Shown in pieces: positions 38,701 through 50,371 of a stretch of DNA of 64,000 bases (its first letter is position 1; every line of letters starts with the position of its first letter). A program made the position numbers and the translations under genes. The stretch spans positions 96,758-160,757 of the forward strand of contig VXBM01001080.1 of NCBI GenBank assembly GCA_013400155.1, read 5' to 3'. The notes beneath the pieces were generated by a model. The model was not told the DNA's origin. It made no database searches and worked only from the letters and a program-made list of their open reading frames with translations. The DNA comes from Helopsaltes ochotensis. Its lineage: Eukaryota; Chordata; Aves; Passeriformes; Locustellidae.

Positions 38701-41460
38701 TTCAGATGCACAGGATAGTGAATGCTTTCTGAGCACAGGGTGCCCAACTCCAACAATCCATGTGTCTGTGACTGCATCAGCACCTTGGATGAGTTTGCTC
38801 TGAGGTGCCTGTCTGCCCACACTGTGTGTAACAGGGACAAACACTGACCCGAGACCACGCTAAGAACAAAATCAGACCACCTGGATCAATTGTGGGCTTA
38901 GGTCAGAGGTGAAATGGATTTATTAACCAGTGGTCCTTTTCAGCATTACAGGTTTTAGCCCTGATACTGCATTCTGGCCATGCTATGATGAAAGATGAAG
39001 GGTCTGGAGTAAACAGACCTCTGGTGCCTTCACTTCTGCATGCAGGAAGATATAGATGGCAATGTATTGCTATCAATCATGGTAGAAAAAAATCCCAAAC
39101 AATACTAAATACTCTACAATAATGCTAAATTTTAATAATGATGCTAATTTTGTCACCAAATGGAAAGCTCCTTTACCCATTGCTATCTTTCAAGTTCCCT
39201 CCTGGCCATAGCTCAAAATTCATGCTCTTGGTGAAATTCTGCTCATGTGTTGAAAGACCAAGGATATGGAAGAAATTGCACATAGATAAATCAGTGCATC
39301 GTTTTTGTCCTAAGGTAATAATATTTCAAAGTACTTTCATTCTGATGGTTTTCAGAATAACTATTTGAAGTGAATTGTTGGCCTTGGACAAATTCCTGGA
39401 GGAGATAATGACGTACATGTCACAAAAGAAATCATTGTTATAGGCACAGCTGGTGACAGTGCTCTGTGTCGACAAACAAGTAAGTTGACATAAAGCCTAC
39501 CATTCAATTACTGGCATAAAGAAATCTCCTCTAAAACAAGATTGAAGACATGGCCTATGGCACCTCAAGTTTGAATAATACAGCAATGGTGAAAAACCAG
39601 ACAATATCAGCAATGAAGGAAGGGAAAAACTTAATTTCAAATCCTCATCGTGTGCAGTTCAGAGGACTAACACAAAATTTAGATTTCCTACACTGTCAGT
39701 ATTCAAAAATTGAACTTTTATATTTTTCACATATGTTCCCAGTTTCACACCATGGCTATTAGCTCAAGGTTCTAACATTTCCAGACTCTCCATCTGAGTT
39801 CTCCTCTCCAAGTCTGTCACTGTTCATGAGCTCCAAAGTGCACTGATATTGTTCTCCAGCCTCTGCAAGAGAATACACAAACCCATCCACAGCAGCAAAT
39901 TGCTCTCTGGGAAGATTGGATCACTAAAGTGGATTGGCTGTTGTCAAAATGTCACTCAGAAGACAATAGAAAAAAAATAACAGTGGTTATCAAGCAGTTG
40001 CTGTCACTGCAGCACATGGGGATGCTCGGAGTTGCCTTTGGCTGGACACTGTTCTGAGATGCACTTTGGGGTGGCTGAGGAAAATTGGGTGTGAGAACTC
40101 TGGAGATCATGTCCTTCAAAAAAAACCTGATAAAGAATATGGAAATGATGAGTTCCCAACTGATGACTTGCTACAGGTCATCATATATTGGGGGAATTTA
40201 TGTGGGTGAAGAAGAACTGCAAGTATTGATTACATTGTGGGCATGGTTAGGGAGCATCTGCATTTAAAAGGAGACACCATTATAGGATTTTTAATGATTA
40301 TACCCATCCTGAAGTTTCCCAAGAAGCAGAACATGAACAAGGAACTCTAAGGGCTTGGACAATGGGCAAATGAAGTCATTAGGCTCAGTCTTCCCTTTGT
40401 GACAAAATCCAGTGATTTCCACAGGGTTTTGCCCCTTCCTCTGGGGATTATTTCAGCTGGCAGATGTACATTTCTGTTTTATATGTGACTCATCTGTTCC
40501 AAATACTCAGTTCTAAACCCACAGCCGAAGCTAGGCTGTCAATAAACACACAGTAACAAACCCAATCAGTCCATCAAAGCAACAGGGGGGTGTTTCCCTC
40601 ATGGCTCTGCGTGGCTTTGGAGACTGGGAGCGAGCCAAGGCTCCCCAGCCTTTCCAATAGCTGAGCTCACGGCTGGCTCTGCCTGTCCTCGAGGAGGAAA
40701 ATTCCCTGGAGCCACTCGGGGTGCTTGTGATCTCAAAGGAGGCTGTAAATCTGCATTTCCCAGGATAGAAAGTTGTTTTCTGCCTCTGCCTGGGCTGGCG
40801 TTGCTGCAGGGTTCTGGTGTGGGCACCTGGGACTTGAAAGGTTTGCAAATTTTTAAGTGCTCCCCTTTTACAGCAGCAGCTCTGCAGAAGAGGAACCCAT
40901 GGCATCATTAGAGATGAAAGTTTTGATTTAAAAGGCAGATAGTTCATAACAAAAACCCCAAGTGGTCATTACTTGTAGTGAGATGTTGGTTTCTGTCCAA
41001 AACCAAATGATAAAGTCTTGTATCAGGTAACTGAAAGCAACTCTGAGGAATTCTAGGGAAGAACAGCAGGGTCTTGTCCTGTAGCTCTGCTTGCACAGCA
41101 TGCTCTTCCCTCAAGGTTTCAAGTTGCTGCTGATTTTTTCAAGTTTAAATGTTTATATATGAGGAATGAGATGATAAATTTAGGTAAAGAATCTCCATTT
41201 GATATTTGTGCTCTTTTTCATATTGAGAAATTTAATAATTTTTTCTAGTCTTCAGGCTTAATTTCTAAGCACCAAAAGTTTTATACTTCTTAATCGGGTA
41301 TGTGGAGTCAGATATGTCCAAATCATTTCAGGTTTTCTACTTGTTTTAGAAAATTTATGTACTTTCCTGTAAGTGTGAGCTTATCTGTGACCTATTAGGA
41401 ATTAAAAGAAATGAGACTATTTCACATGTAAAACATATTAAAGTTTATCAGTCACTTTTA

Positions 41461-41526
41461 CAAAAAAACCCCAACAAGCCAAAAAACAAAACAAAACAAA
41501 AAACACAAAACACAAAACCAAGCAAC
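41461..41526. repeat. A/C-only low-complexity tract, (CAAAA)n
   Basis: Almost only A and C, with repeated CAAAA and CACAAAA words. Its reverse complement resembles the G/T tract at 12918-13030 in composition, without clear homology. Confidence 0.85.
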
Positions 41527-42346
41527 TAAAGGAGTGTAGGAAGCTATTAAAAAAAGCACAGATGTGAATGATGGGAATTGAATTCCACCCAAGCTAAGAG
41601 ACAACGTGGCCTTGTTTGAAGTCCATTGGAGTTCTGCTGTTAGATTTTGCAACACTGAACTTCACAGATTTTAATACATGGGTTTGATTTGGAAAATTTT
41701 AAAAGGTGCACTGCATTTGATTTGTTTCAAATTCCTAACATAGCTCAACTCAGGGTGGAGGACGTGGTTCCTGCACGTTGAAAATTGAACAAGAAATCTC
41801 TTTTAGAATAAAAACAAGCTGGAAGGTCCTTCCTGAACCCACACCCACTCACAGGGTTGCTCCTGACACTGCACAGGGGGATGGTGATGGATTAACTGAG
41901 TGCATAACAGATATTGTTTTAGTGCATTAGCCCTGATTTCCTGTTCCAGGTGATTGATTGAGCCCCAGTCAAGGCAGTGTCCACAGCAAATATTAAGCAA
42001 ACTTACCCAGACACAATCAATCACTCTTATCAAAAAATCACTATATTTGGAGCAAAAAAATTGCTAAAGCCTTACCTGCTTTGCACTGCCTTTATCCAGG
42101 TTTAATTATATTTCTTAAAGGTGCAGGAGAACAGATTGTGTTTGTTGTTTGCTCAGTGTATTTCTCCAGGCTGGACAGCTGTAAAGTACAGAGGTGTCAT
42201 TTGTTTATATTGCAACGTTTGCTAGTTCAGAGAAAAGGGCGGTTCAAAAAAGAATATTTAGAGAATAAGCTTACAGTCAGAAAGGTAATTTGGCTATAAA
42301 AGCGGACCCTGCTACACCCAACCTGCATGGATTACCACCAGCAATC

Positions 42347-42366
42347 TTTTTTTTTTTTTTTTTTTT
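42347..42366. repeat. T20 homopolymer
   Basis: The longest single-base run in the window. No retroposon body was identified on the right-hand side, so it is not called a poly-A tail. Confidence 0.9.
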
Positions 42367-42640
42367 GAACACTGCATTTCTCAAGAATTCTTTTATATGC
42401 TGCTGTAATTTTGTTTAATTTATTCAACAATTATTTAAGCACTTATAAATATGATTTAATCATAGTTAAAAGGTCTTTTTATATAGCACACTGGTCTGAT
42501 TTTCTTATTTCAAAGGTGCAGAAATTTCTGTTTCTCAAGTGCTGTTGCAGCAGGCTGGCAATAACCTGGACACTGTCAGTGTTCCAAAGGGTCTGTCTGA
42601 AAACCAAACAACAAACAGGCAGCACAGGGGGCTGGAGCTG

Positions 42641-42661
42641 GATCGTGGATCGTGGATCGTG
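42641..42661. repeat. 7-bp unit GATCGTG, three perfect copies
   Basis: Copies at 42641-42647, 42648-42654 and 42655-42661. Each contains a CpG, which stands out in otherwise CpG-poor sequence. Confidence 0.85.
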
Positions 42662-45435
42662 GAGTTTAGACTCTCAACACACTTGGTGGGATCCTGTTTA
42701 ACAGCAGGAAAAAAAAAATTTACATAGATAGGAATGACAGAACCTGCCAAAGCAAAATGGAGAAGGAAGGATAGTGATCTTATGTACAGAGGGAAAAACA
42801 GTGAAGTAGAAAAATTTAATTACTAAAGGATATTTTTTTCTTCTAAAAGCTAAGAATTACATATTGAAGGAAAAAAAAAAGGGGAAAATAGAAAATCAGG
42901 ATTTAGGAAGTTGGTAGTCAGCTATAGGGGAAGTTGTGGATGTAGACTTGCTCTGTAGCCCAAGATTTCTCCACCATGCAATTTAAATTTACAAACTTTC
43001 CTCACTGGCTTGTAAGCTATAAAATAGTATCAGGCATGTTTCTCTGAAGGAATCCTCCCCGTGACTCACCTCCTCATCCTTATGGCCACTATGAACCACC
43101 AGCCTCCAAGAGAGCAACTGAGTCAGGCTCTGTCAGTCCAGCACCAGCACCGGTTGCTCTGTTTTGGTCTCTCTTGGTAGCCCAAGACACCATCACCAAA
43201 TAGGTTTCAACTTTCACTTTTTTTTCCCCTATGCTTAGCTATAAAAATCACCTCTGGAAACCAGCCTCTGCTCTCTCCTGGCAAAGGGATTTTTCCAATC
43301 CTGTCCATGCTGTAGCTGGAAACAAGATTTTCCCCCACTGCTATGACTCAGTGTTGAATCCATGAGCATTGATGCAGTTTGCAGTCACTGGAGTGACTTT
43401 CCGGAGTGTGACATTCCACCAACCTCTAATAATCCTGGTCAGATGGATTTTTACAGCATAAACAGAGTAAAACAACTTCTTAGGGCTCAGACAAGAGCAC
43501 AAATGCTTGTCCTGTTTCTATCCAAGAGAGCATCTGCAGCAGACTTTCTATCCTTCAGAGCATGCAGTTGGAATGGCTTTGAGTCAATTTAAATTGCAGG
43601 CTTGGTCAACTAAAATGCTTTTAATTGTTCATTGGCAGCCAGTCAGCCTCTGATTGTAGTGAGTAACTGCTTTGGTGTGTGTTAATACAGAGATATAGAA
43701 CAAACCATGGATTTATCACCCCAAACCCCATTACCTGCACATGGATGCATGTGACACCATCTATCAGAGCTTAAAGAACTGTCACAGAAAGTATATTTGT
43801 GTTATACATTGTAAGAGCCATCCAAGAAGTGAAGGGTTTCCCTTTTCTCTGTTCTCATTTTTCTTCCTTCACTTACAAAGGGGCAGAGGAATGAAGTTTT
43901 TTGGTTAAGTGGATTATTTTTTGCACCATGAGGGTCTTGGACGAAACCATTCCCCAGCAAGTCACTGAAGCTGTACACGTTCCCTAAATATTCGTGGTGT
44001 GGTGAGCTGACCCCGGCTGGCAGCTGAAGAGTGTTTCTTCATTTCTTTGTAATTAAGATATTTTAAGAATATAAAGAAATACGCTCTGCTAATTTTCTTT
44101 ACTTAATAGACTAACCCTCAGTAAACCATTGGAGACTGCAGAGTCTTTCATGGAAATGTCCTCATCAGCTAAAGATTAAATTAGGTCACCTTGATAACCT
44201 GGTTTGGTGAACCAAATGGGTTTGATGTCTGACAGCATCTCCCTTGGAGTTCACCGGTAAAAATAGGGAAATAGTACAAGAAAATCTCCAAAAGGGATTT
44301 TGCATCTCAGCGGATGTTTTTCCTTTGAACACAATGATGTTTCATTCTATAATTGAAATACAGTACGTCTTTGAACTTTCAATAGCCAAGGCTATTAAGT
44401 AACAGTATTGCATTTCATTTGTTATATTACATTTTAAGTTCAGTCCATGCATTTTTAATTCTGTTTATGTCTTGAGAGCTTGCCTCTAGTGGAATAAAAC
44501 CAATCAAGAATCTAGAACAGGAATTAAAATTTAGATCCTAATTCACCACTGCCCTGTGGTTCCTTTGTGTTTACTTGAATAAGTACAAGGGACTAATAAA
44601 ATAAATGTAAGGACCCTCTGGAGAAAAGTGTTATTGTACGGGGTCAGACAATGCTCAAGCTCTGCCAGGCCCACCTGAATTCCCGAAATGTGAGAAAGCT
44701 GTGGCTGCAATGTGGCTGAGGGCAGAGGGGAGAGAAGGAATTGACAAAAGAGATGGTTCACAGAAAACCTGTTTCCACGATACTAATAAAAAGGATTGTG
44801 AGAATGGATAGTGGGGGTATTAAATATAAATGTTGTAGGTGACAGGAGCTGATGTTTGGGGCACTGAGGGAGGAACCTTGGGCACCTGGCTCTTCTGCAG
44901 TCTTACAGCAGAAATGTGGTGGGTTGAGCCCAGCTGGGATGGGGCCAGAGCCCTGGCTGTGCCCTGTCCCAGCTGCTGGCTGGGATGGCAGAGGAGTGCT
45001 CCCACACCTCTCAGCACAGCCCTGCTGCCTCCCAGCCCCAGGTCACAGCCCGGGGGGCTGCTGTCAGCAAAACCACCAGAGCATGGGCATGGTGAGCATC
45101 TCCCACCTCCAGAGAACAGGAGAGCAAGGGGCAGGAGCTGCCTGAGCATGAGGGAAGCTGCCCTGGAGCCCCTGGGACAGCAGCAGGGGCAGGATGGGCT
45201 GCAGGCACCGGGCAGGGCTGTCCTGGCAGCCCCCAGGACACTGAACTGGAGCAGAGACCAACAGGATCAAAAAGGAGCAGCTGTGCTCTGTCCATCCCTC
45301 TGTGCAGCTCCAGGGAAGAGGAAGGAGAGGAGAAGGGAATGGAGGACTGAAGTGGAACCTGGGGAAAAAAATTAAAGGTGGGCTGGGGGGAAGGTGGTTT
45401 AACCTTTGTCTTTGTTTCCCACAATTCAAACTGTC

Positions 45436-45441
45436 AATAAA
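45436..45441 (+). promoter_or_regulatory. LTR polyadenylation signal AATAAA
   Basis: AATAAA lies just before the CR1 interruption and in the position expected for the R region of this LTR family. With the CR1 inserted immediately downstream, normal 3'-end formation at this LTR would be disrupted. Confidence 0.5.
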
Positions 45442-45525
45442 TGAAATTAACTTAGAGAATACAGAATCACTGGGTTGGAAGAGACCTCCAAGATCATCGA
45501 GTCCAACCCAGCCCTAACACCTCAA

Positions 45526-45867
45526 CTAAACCCTGGCACCCAGTGCCACATCCAGTCTTTCTTTAAACACCTCCAGGGATGGTGACTCCACCACCTCCCC
45601 GGGCAGACCATTCCAGTACTTTATCATGTTTTCTGTAAAAAACTTTTCCCTAATATCCAGCCTGTATTTCCCTTGGTGCAGCTTGAGGCTGTGTCCTCTC
45701 GTTCTGTCAGTGCTGCCTGGACAAAGAGACCAACCCCAGCTGAGCACAGCCACCTTCAGGGAGCTGTAGAGAGTGATGAGGGCACCCCTGAGTCTCCTTT
45801 TCTCCAGGCTGAACATCCCCAGCTCCCCCAGCCCTTCCTCACAGGGTTTGTGTTCCCAGCCCCTCAC
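45526..45867 (-). pseudogene. CR1 ORF2 C-terminal fragment (reverse transcriptase tail)
   Basis: This 113-codon minus-strand frame encodes the extreme C-terminus of the CR1 ORF2 polyprotein, the region after the reverse-transcriptase palm that is conserved in CR1 copies. Recognisable pieces in order are FSLEKRRLRGALITLYSSLK, DRTRGHSLKLHQG, YRLDIREKFFTE, YWNGLPGEVVESPSLEVFK and RLDVAL before the stop. The catalytic RT and endonuclease domains are missing because the element is 5'-truncated, so the fragment is non-functional. The Met at its start is an internal residue. Family identity is confident; any expression would be incidental. Confidence 0.93.
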
Positions 45868-45907
45868 CAGCCTCAGTGCCTCCTCTGGATGTGCTCAAGG
45901 GTCTGAA

Positions 45908-45993
45908 TGTCCTTCCTAAACTGAGGGCCAGAGCTGGACACAGCACTCAGTGTCCTTCCCAAACTGAGGGGCAGAGCTGGACACAGCACTCGA
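45908..45993. repeat. 43-bp tandem duplication inside CR1
   Basis: Copies at 45908-45950 and 45951-45993 both run from TGTCCTTCC through AAACTGAGG and AGAGCTGGACACAGCACTC. They differ at only a few positions. Normal CR1 has one copy here: the left copy continues the upstream CR1 sequence and the right copy the downstream sequence, so it is a true in-element duplication. Its length (43, not a multiple of three) would shift the ORF2 frame. Confidence 0.92.
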
Positions 45994-46280
45994 GGTGTGG
46001 CCTCACCAGTGCCGAGCACAGGGGCAGAATGACCTCCCTGCCCCTGCTGGCCACACCATTGCTGATCCAGGCCAGGAGCCATTGGCCTTTTTGGCCTCCA
46101 GGGCACACTGCTGACACCTTCCCCCAAGTCGAGTCTGTTTTCCCTGCGACAGTAACTGAAGTGTCTTAATCTTGACTTCTGAACTTTTCCATCTTATTTT
46201 GTCCCCTGTCCTGATGAGCAGGGCAAGGAAGAGCGTGGCTGGGTGGGCCTCAGGCAGCCAGGCAAGGTCAGCCCATCACA

Positions 46281-48486
46281 TCTGGCAGCTGAAGATGTCT
46301 TCTGTGCCTTGACATAGATCTGGAGGTGTGGTTTCATTGTTCATTCACTGCTGACCTTGCATTGTAATTTTTATTTTTGCTTCTTTTAAATCAGACAAAA
46401 ATAATGTAATCCAAAGGTACAATCAGAGCTCGTACAATTTGTTTCGCTAGGCAATTTTCAGCTCAAACTTTGCGGGCTTTTTTACATTTTGTTATTTTCT
46501 TTGTTAGTAATGGGCTCGGAATTCTGTCAAAATAAAGACTGGAAAAAACGATGTCTGATTTAATATTCAGCTTTTTAAAGGACAGACTTTTCTGAGTACC
46601 TGAGAGTTCAGGGCTGAATGTTAAGACTCAGAAATTTAGCAAGTCCTACTGTACTTTTCAACCCTCATCACTGTTCTACATCCCTGGAATTAGAATAAGG
46701 CTGGATCTTTGAGAATCTGTGTCTCCCATTGATCATCTTTTGCCGTTAGGAAGGATGTGTTTTTCCCATTATCAGATTGGTCTGGCCAAATAAAGGGTTT
46801 TACTCTAGAAGGATTTTTTTTTTCTTTTCCTGCCAGGTAGGCTCAATTTAAAGTTAATTTTTGACAGGATGGTATGTATGATTGCTGTGTGGAAGAGATG
46901 GCAAGTGGGATAGAGCAAGGCTGTATCTCAAGAACATTCTCTGAGGAGAATCTAGACTGTAATACCATCTATTATCAGGCTCTGCACTATATTAAAGTGA
47001 GTATCTCAGAAATACACTGACTACTTTTCTCATGTATTTTTTGCTTTCACTTGCCTCCAACTCTTTTTATCCTTGATTGTACAGGAAAGGATGAAATATT
47101 TTTTCCACAATACTTTGATGCGTAGTTTTTATTTCTTCCTTCTTCCCTGGTGTCCTTCTGCACTCTGGAATCTTTGTTTGTTTGCTCCTTCCTTGTGAGC
47201 AGAGTTTTGGGGACATTCCCTCAGCTGCTTACATTCACGTGTCCTGCACTTCTCTCGGGACTTTGTTATTCCAGTCTCTCCCTTCCCTGAGCTCTTGATG
47301 TTCTGACATCCAGATGAGTCACCAAATGCATTATTTTTTTAGGTTGTTAGACTGATTTTATATGTGAGATTCATTTCAGATGCCGGTTCTGAATAGACTT
47401 GTCTGCCTTCATTTTGCCTGAGACATCGAGCAGAATTCGATTAGATGTGTTTATGGAATGATTTATCCCCAGGCCTGGAGCTCAGCTCAGAGGGGGGAAT
47501 TTGCACCTCACGAGCTGCAGGTGCTGGGGCACCCTGAGCTATCCAACCCCTTCCTCTGGGGATGCAGAGCAAGTCCCCCCTCAGGATGGGGCAGGCTGGG
47601 GCTGCCAACACCTGAGCAACCTTTTTTATTGAACAGGCAGGGGGGGTTCAAACCCCTGAGGCTTGAGAACTTTTGCACAAAATGCAAAGTATTTGCCCTG
47701 CCTTTCTCTTTCGAGTTTTATCCTTAAATTTGGGATTTGTCTAGAACCAACTTTCTCCAAGCTGGTTGTAAAAATGTTATTTCTGTAATCAGGGCCACAT
47801 TAGTATACAGCCATATAAACATAGGGCTGTATTAGTATATAAATATATTGGGGGATAATTAAAAGAGATTATTCTAACAGCTGTTTTGGGCTTCGTTTCA
47901 GAATTACTTTTAAAACTAATTGTGATTGTAGGCTGATAAATAGAAACAGTAACATGTTTATAGGCATTTCTAGTATGTTTGTGTGACAGAAAGCAAATAA
48001 AAATAATGTACTATAGGAAGGGTTATGTTTTGCCAAATATGTGATAGGACCAGATGGATATTATCGTGCTTTTCTTTACTGCCATGTTGGGAATGTAGTT
48101 CTATTGTACATTTACATTTCGCTCTGTTTCTCTATGAGCTAGCAATGATATACTATTATTTCCGGATGAAAATAGTCAGCAAAACATTTTTTTCCAGCTG
48201 TAATCAGCGGAGCTGTGCACCATTTTAAAACTAGAGCAACAGACGAGGAGAACTCCCAAAGGCAGCAGGAATCTCCAAGCTGTGTGTGCAGGTGAGAAGC
48301 CTCTGTGCTTCATTGCTGTGGAGGCACACTTGAGTAACACAGATGCCATTTTTCCTATTTATTTATTTATCATGCAGTGTAATTATACCTATAGATCCTG
48401 AGTCCAGGCTCTCTGCTTGGCTGCTGCCCATGAGAGCGTTATTTCTAGTCAGTACAGAGTGTGCAGGGCTGTTTGCTCATCTCTCT
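46281..48486. other. Non-genic AT-rich stretch
   Basis: No gene or repeat recognised. There is a GC-richer patch at 47455-47665 with one 89-codon open frame lacking any motif, and short T runs near 46808 and 47332. Confidence 0.5.
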
Positions 48487-49000
48487 TGTGGGGTTGATGC
48501 CTTGGAAAGCTGACCTGACACAGAGACCGGACAGAGCTAAAGTAGGTATTTATTGAAAGGCCTCCAGGATCCACCTTGGGCAGGGCAGGAGCCTGCACCC
48601 AGGGTGGACCCAAAATGGTCACAAAATGGACACAAAACAGTCCCAAAATGGTCACAAAATGGCTGACGAGTCACGAGGTCTCACACTTTGATAGGTTTTG
48701 GTTCATTTGCATATTGGGGTTTAATTGTCCAATTCCAGCTCCAGGCTGTGAGGTCCCATCCTTCTTGTTCCTCCCTCCAGCCACCCTGGTTTGTGCTTTT
48801 GGGCTGAAAGTTGTCCTTGGTGTGCAGCAGGAGAAGGATTTGTTTTGTGTCCCTGCTGTGTGCAGAGCTGAGTGACCCTGAGTGTGAGCTCAGAGCTGCA
48901 CCCTGAGCAGCACAGAACCTGAAATACAGGAAAGTTGAAGCTTAAGGATCAGGGTTGGTGCTGGTGCTGGTTTTGAGGAAAACACCATGAGAGCCCCTCA
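48487..49000 (-). mobile_element. Solo LTR of an avian endogenous retrovirus
   Basis: On the minus strand the element begins TGAGGGGCTCTCATGG and ends CATCAACCCCACA, giving short inverted TG...CA termini (TGAGGGG / CCCCACA). About 50 bp before its 3' end is CTTTCAATAAATACC, containing an AATAAA signal (48550-48555 region, minus strand). Upstream is a block of repeated CAAAATGG-type words (48609-48663) and an octamer-type ATTTGCAT (about 48708-48715). The order of enhancer-like repeats, polyadenylation signal and terminal CA fits an LTR. No internal genes flank it. No perfect target-site duplication was found (TCTCT versus CCCTT). Confidence 0.7.
48609..48663. repeat. 33-bp-spaced AAAATGG repeats in LTR U3
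   Basis: CCCAAAATGGTCACAAAATG occurs at 48609 and again at 48642, separated by a related ACACAAAACAG spacer. Direct repeats of this type are common in the U3 enhancer of retroviral LTRs. Confidence 0.75.
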
Positions 49001-50204
49001 CCCTTAAAACCTGCAGTGCAAGCCCCATTGCCACGATGCCCTGCTGGGGTACAGCCTCAGCACAGGCTCCTTGCTGCTGCACTCCCCAGAGCACATTAGG
49101 GCCAAAGAAAAAGAGGAAAAAAAAGGAAAAATACTACAGCAATGTGGGTTTTGCTCTTAAAAATGTTTTCTTTAACTGTGACTGTGCTTTCACCAAGAAA
49201 GCCTGTATGAAAACACAGTTCAAATCTGGCAAAGTTCAGGCTAGTTTTATAGCCAAGGCCTTTCTTTAATCAGTGCTTGAAACCCGTGAGAGGAAAGGAG
49301 CCGTAAAATCAATTCTAAGTAATCTTGGAAATGAGATAATAGTCCATTAATCTCATCAATATAAGCATGAAATTTTCTGCTGCAGTTCATGCCTACACAT
49401 TTGTAATAAATTTATCAGTGGGAACAGGACAGAAGCCATAGGATTACGTTAGGGGTTAGTGCCTCATGCTTCCCCTGCAGCCTTTGTTCAATTTATTTTT
49501 TTAATATATTTTTTTTCTCCCAGTGAAAATATTTAATTCCTCTGTGGAACAGTGCCAACCAAAACTTGTTACTGGTTCTGTATTTAACAAAAATGAGTGG
49601 TGAATTTCTCGTGTGTGACTCAGGAATCAGTGCTGAAGGTTGAGATGGCAAGGACTGGGGAAAGCAGTGACCTGTGTGGTGCCACTGCAGCTGTGGCTGC
49701 TGCTGGGCAGACTGGAACTGCTGCCGGTGTCTGTGGTTCCTGTGGCAGCCTCGTGCCCTTGCTGCACTCTAAGCCCTGTGTATAGAAACCACCAGATTTT
49801 ATGACAACCACAGAAACTGTTTCTTAAAAAAAAAAAAAAGAAAGAAAGAAGCAAGTCTTTCTTTGAGCAGTTGCATTTGTTAGGATGAAGCTCAAGGAGA
49901 TGGTTCCTCCTCTCACCTCTTGCTCTCTGAACAACCCAATGTGCCTGGGCTGGCTGGCCTACACAAACCCAAGCACCTACAAGGAACATGAATTTTGATA
50001 TCTCTAATTTCTAGGAATTGTCAAAGACGGTGCAGGCTTTCAGAGAAAAAATAATTTTATTTTTCTTCTTCCCTTAGAGGCTTCCCACCCATCAGAGAAT
50101 TTGTGTGTAAAAAAGGACAATTGACTCCACAGAAATGGAATTTGGGTGGCCTTGACCACTGGGCTTTGTCTGCCCTGTGAGGGTGGGGAAGACCTGGCAG
50201 AAAC
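49001..50204. other. Non-genic stretch
   Basis: No gene recognised. It contains an A14 tract with an AAAG tail at 49826-49851 and A-rich sequence near 49105-49130. Frames around 49600-49800 on both strands are low-complexity Ala/Gly- or Pro/Ala-rich. Confidence 0.5.
49826..49851. repeat. A14 followed by (GAAA)n
   Basis: A homopolymer grading into GAAA units. No retroposon body was recognised beside it. Confidence 0.85.
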
Positions 50205-50371
50205 TTCCAGAGCAGCTGTGGCTGCCCCTGGATCCCTGGCAGTGCCCAAGGCCAGGCTGGACGGGGCTTGGAGCAGCCTGGGACAATGGAAGGTGTCCCT
50301 GCCATGGCGGGGGGTGGGATGAGATGAGCTTTGAGGTCCCTTCCAGCCCAAACCGCTCCGTGATTCTCTCG
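50205..50371 (+). mobile_element. CR1 LINE, short 3' end
   Basis: From CCAGAGCAGCTGTGGCTGCC through CTGGATCCCTGGCAGTGCCC, AAGGTGTCCCTGCCATGG and TTGAGGTCCCTTCCAGCCC, it ends in two degenerate octamers (CTCCGTGA, TTCTCTCGA). It closely matches 38540-38690, so both copies belong to the same or sister CR1 subfamilies. It is severely 5'-truncated. The 225-codon antisense frame at 50092-50769 runs through it. Confidence 0.9.

Larger units (their letters stand above)
38701..44914. other. Non-genic AT-rich stretch
   Basis: No gene recognised. It contains a CA/A-rich tract at 41461-41526, a T20 run at 42347-42366 and a triple 7-bp repeat at 42641-42661. The stretch 43998-44027 resembles the terminal bases of the ERVL-type LTR at 44915, but it is too short to call. 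Confidence 0.5.
45455..46118 (-). mobile_element. CR1 LINE, 3' portion, nested in an LTR
   Basis: The plus strand reads as the reverse complement of CR1 throughout: ACAGAATCACTGGGTTGGAA, GAGACCTCCAAGATCATCGA, GTCCAACCC, CTTTTCTCCAGGCTGAACAT, CCCCAGCTCCCCCAGCC, AGAGCTGGACACAGCACT and GAATGACCTCCCTGCCCCTG. The element is 5'-truncated and its 3' end faces left. A long piece of ORF2 remains open (see the separate entry). A 43-bp tandem duplication occupies 45908-45993. It sits inside the LTR at 44915-46280 and is therefore the younger of the two insertions. Confidence 0.95.
44915..46280 (+). mobile_element. Avian ERVL-type solo LTR, split by a CR1 insertion
   Basis: The left end reads TGTGGTGGGTTGAGCC and the right end GGTCAGCCCATCACA, giving the near-inverted TG...CA termini of this LTR class. 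Before the interruption comes a purine-rich stretch, then CTGTCAATAAATGAAATTAA, with the polyadenylation signal at 45436-45441. After it the element resumes at about 46119 with CCCCCAAGTCGAGTCTGTTT, then GCGACAGTAACTG, then TCCCCTGTCCTGATGAGCAG, the expected R/U5 order. Removing 45455-46118 brings these parts together in the right order. No gag, pol or env sequence flanks it, so it is a solo LTR. No clear target-site duplication is visible (AGAAA versus TCTGG). The 178-codon frame at 44839-45375 is not supported as a gene. Confidence 0.75.

Noticed and set aside
42347..42366. T20 run as a possible retroposon poly-A tail (minus strand)
   Set aside because: No SINE, LINE or processed-gene body or flanking duplication was found beside it. 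Avian CR1 also lacks poly-A tails.
43998..44027. TGTGGTGAGCTGACCCCGGC-like match to ERVL LTR termini
   Set aside because: It covers only about 30 bp and the following sequence does not continue as LTR, so it could be chance.
44839..45375. 178-codon plus-strand open frame
   Set aside because: It spans the LTR boundary at 44915 and has overlapping open frames in other frames and on the minus strand. No retroviral or host domain is visible.
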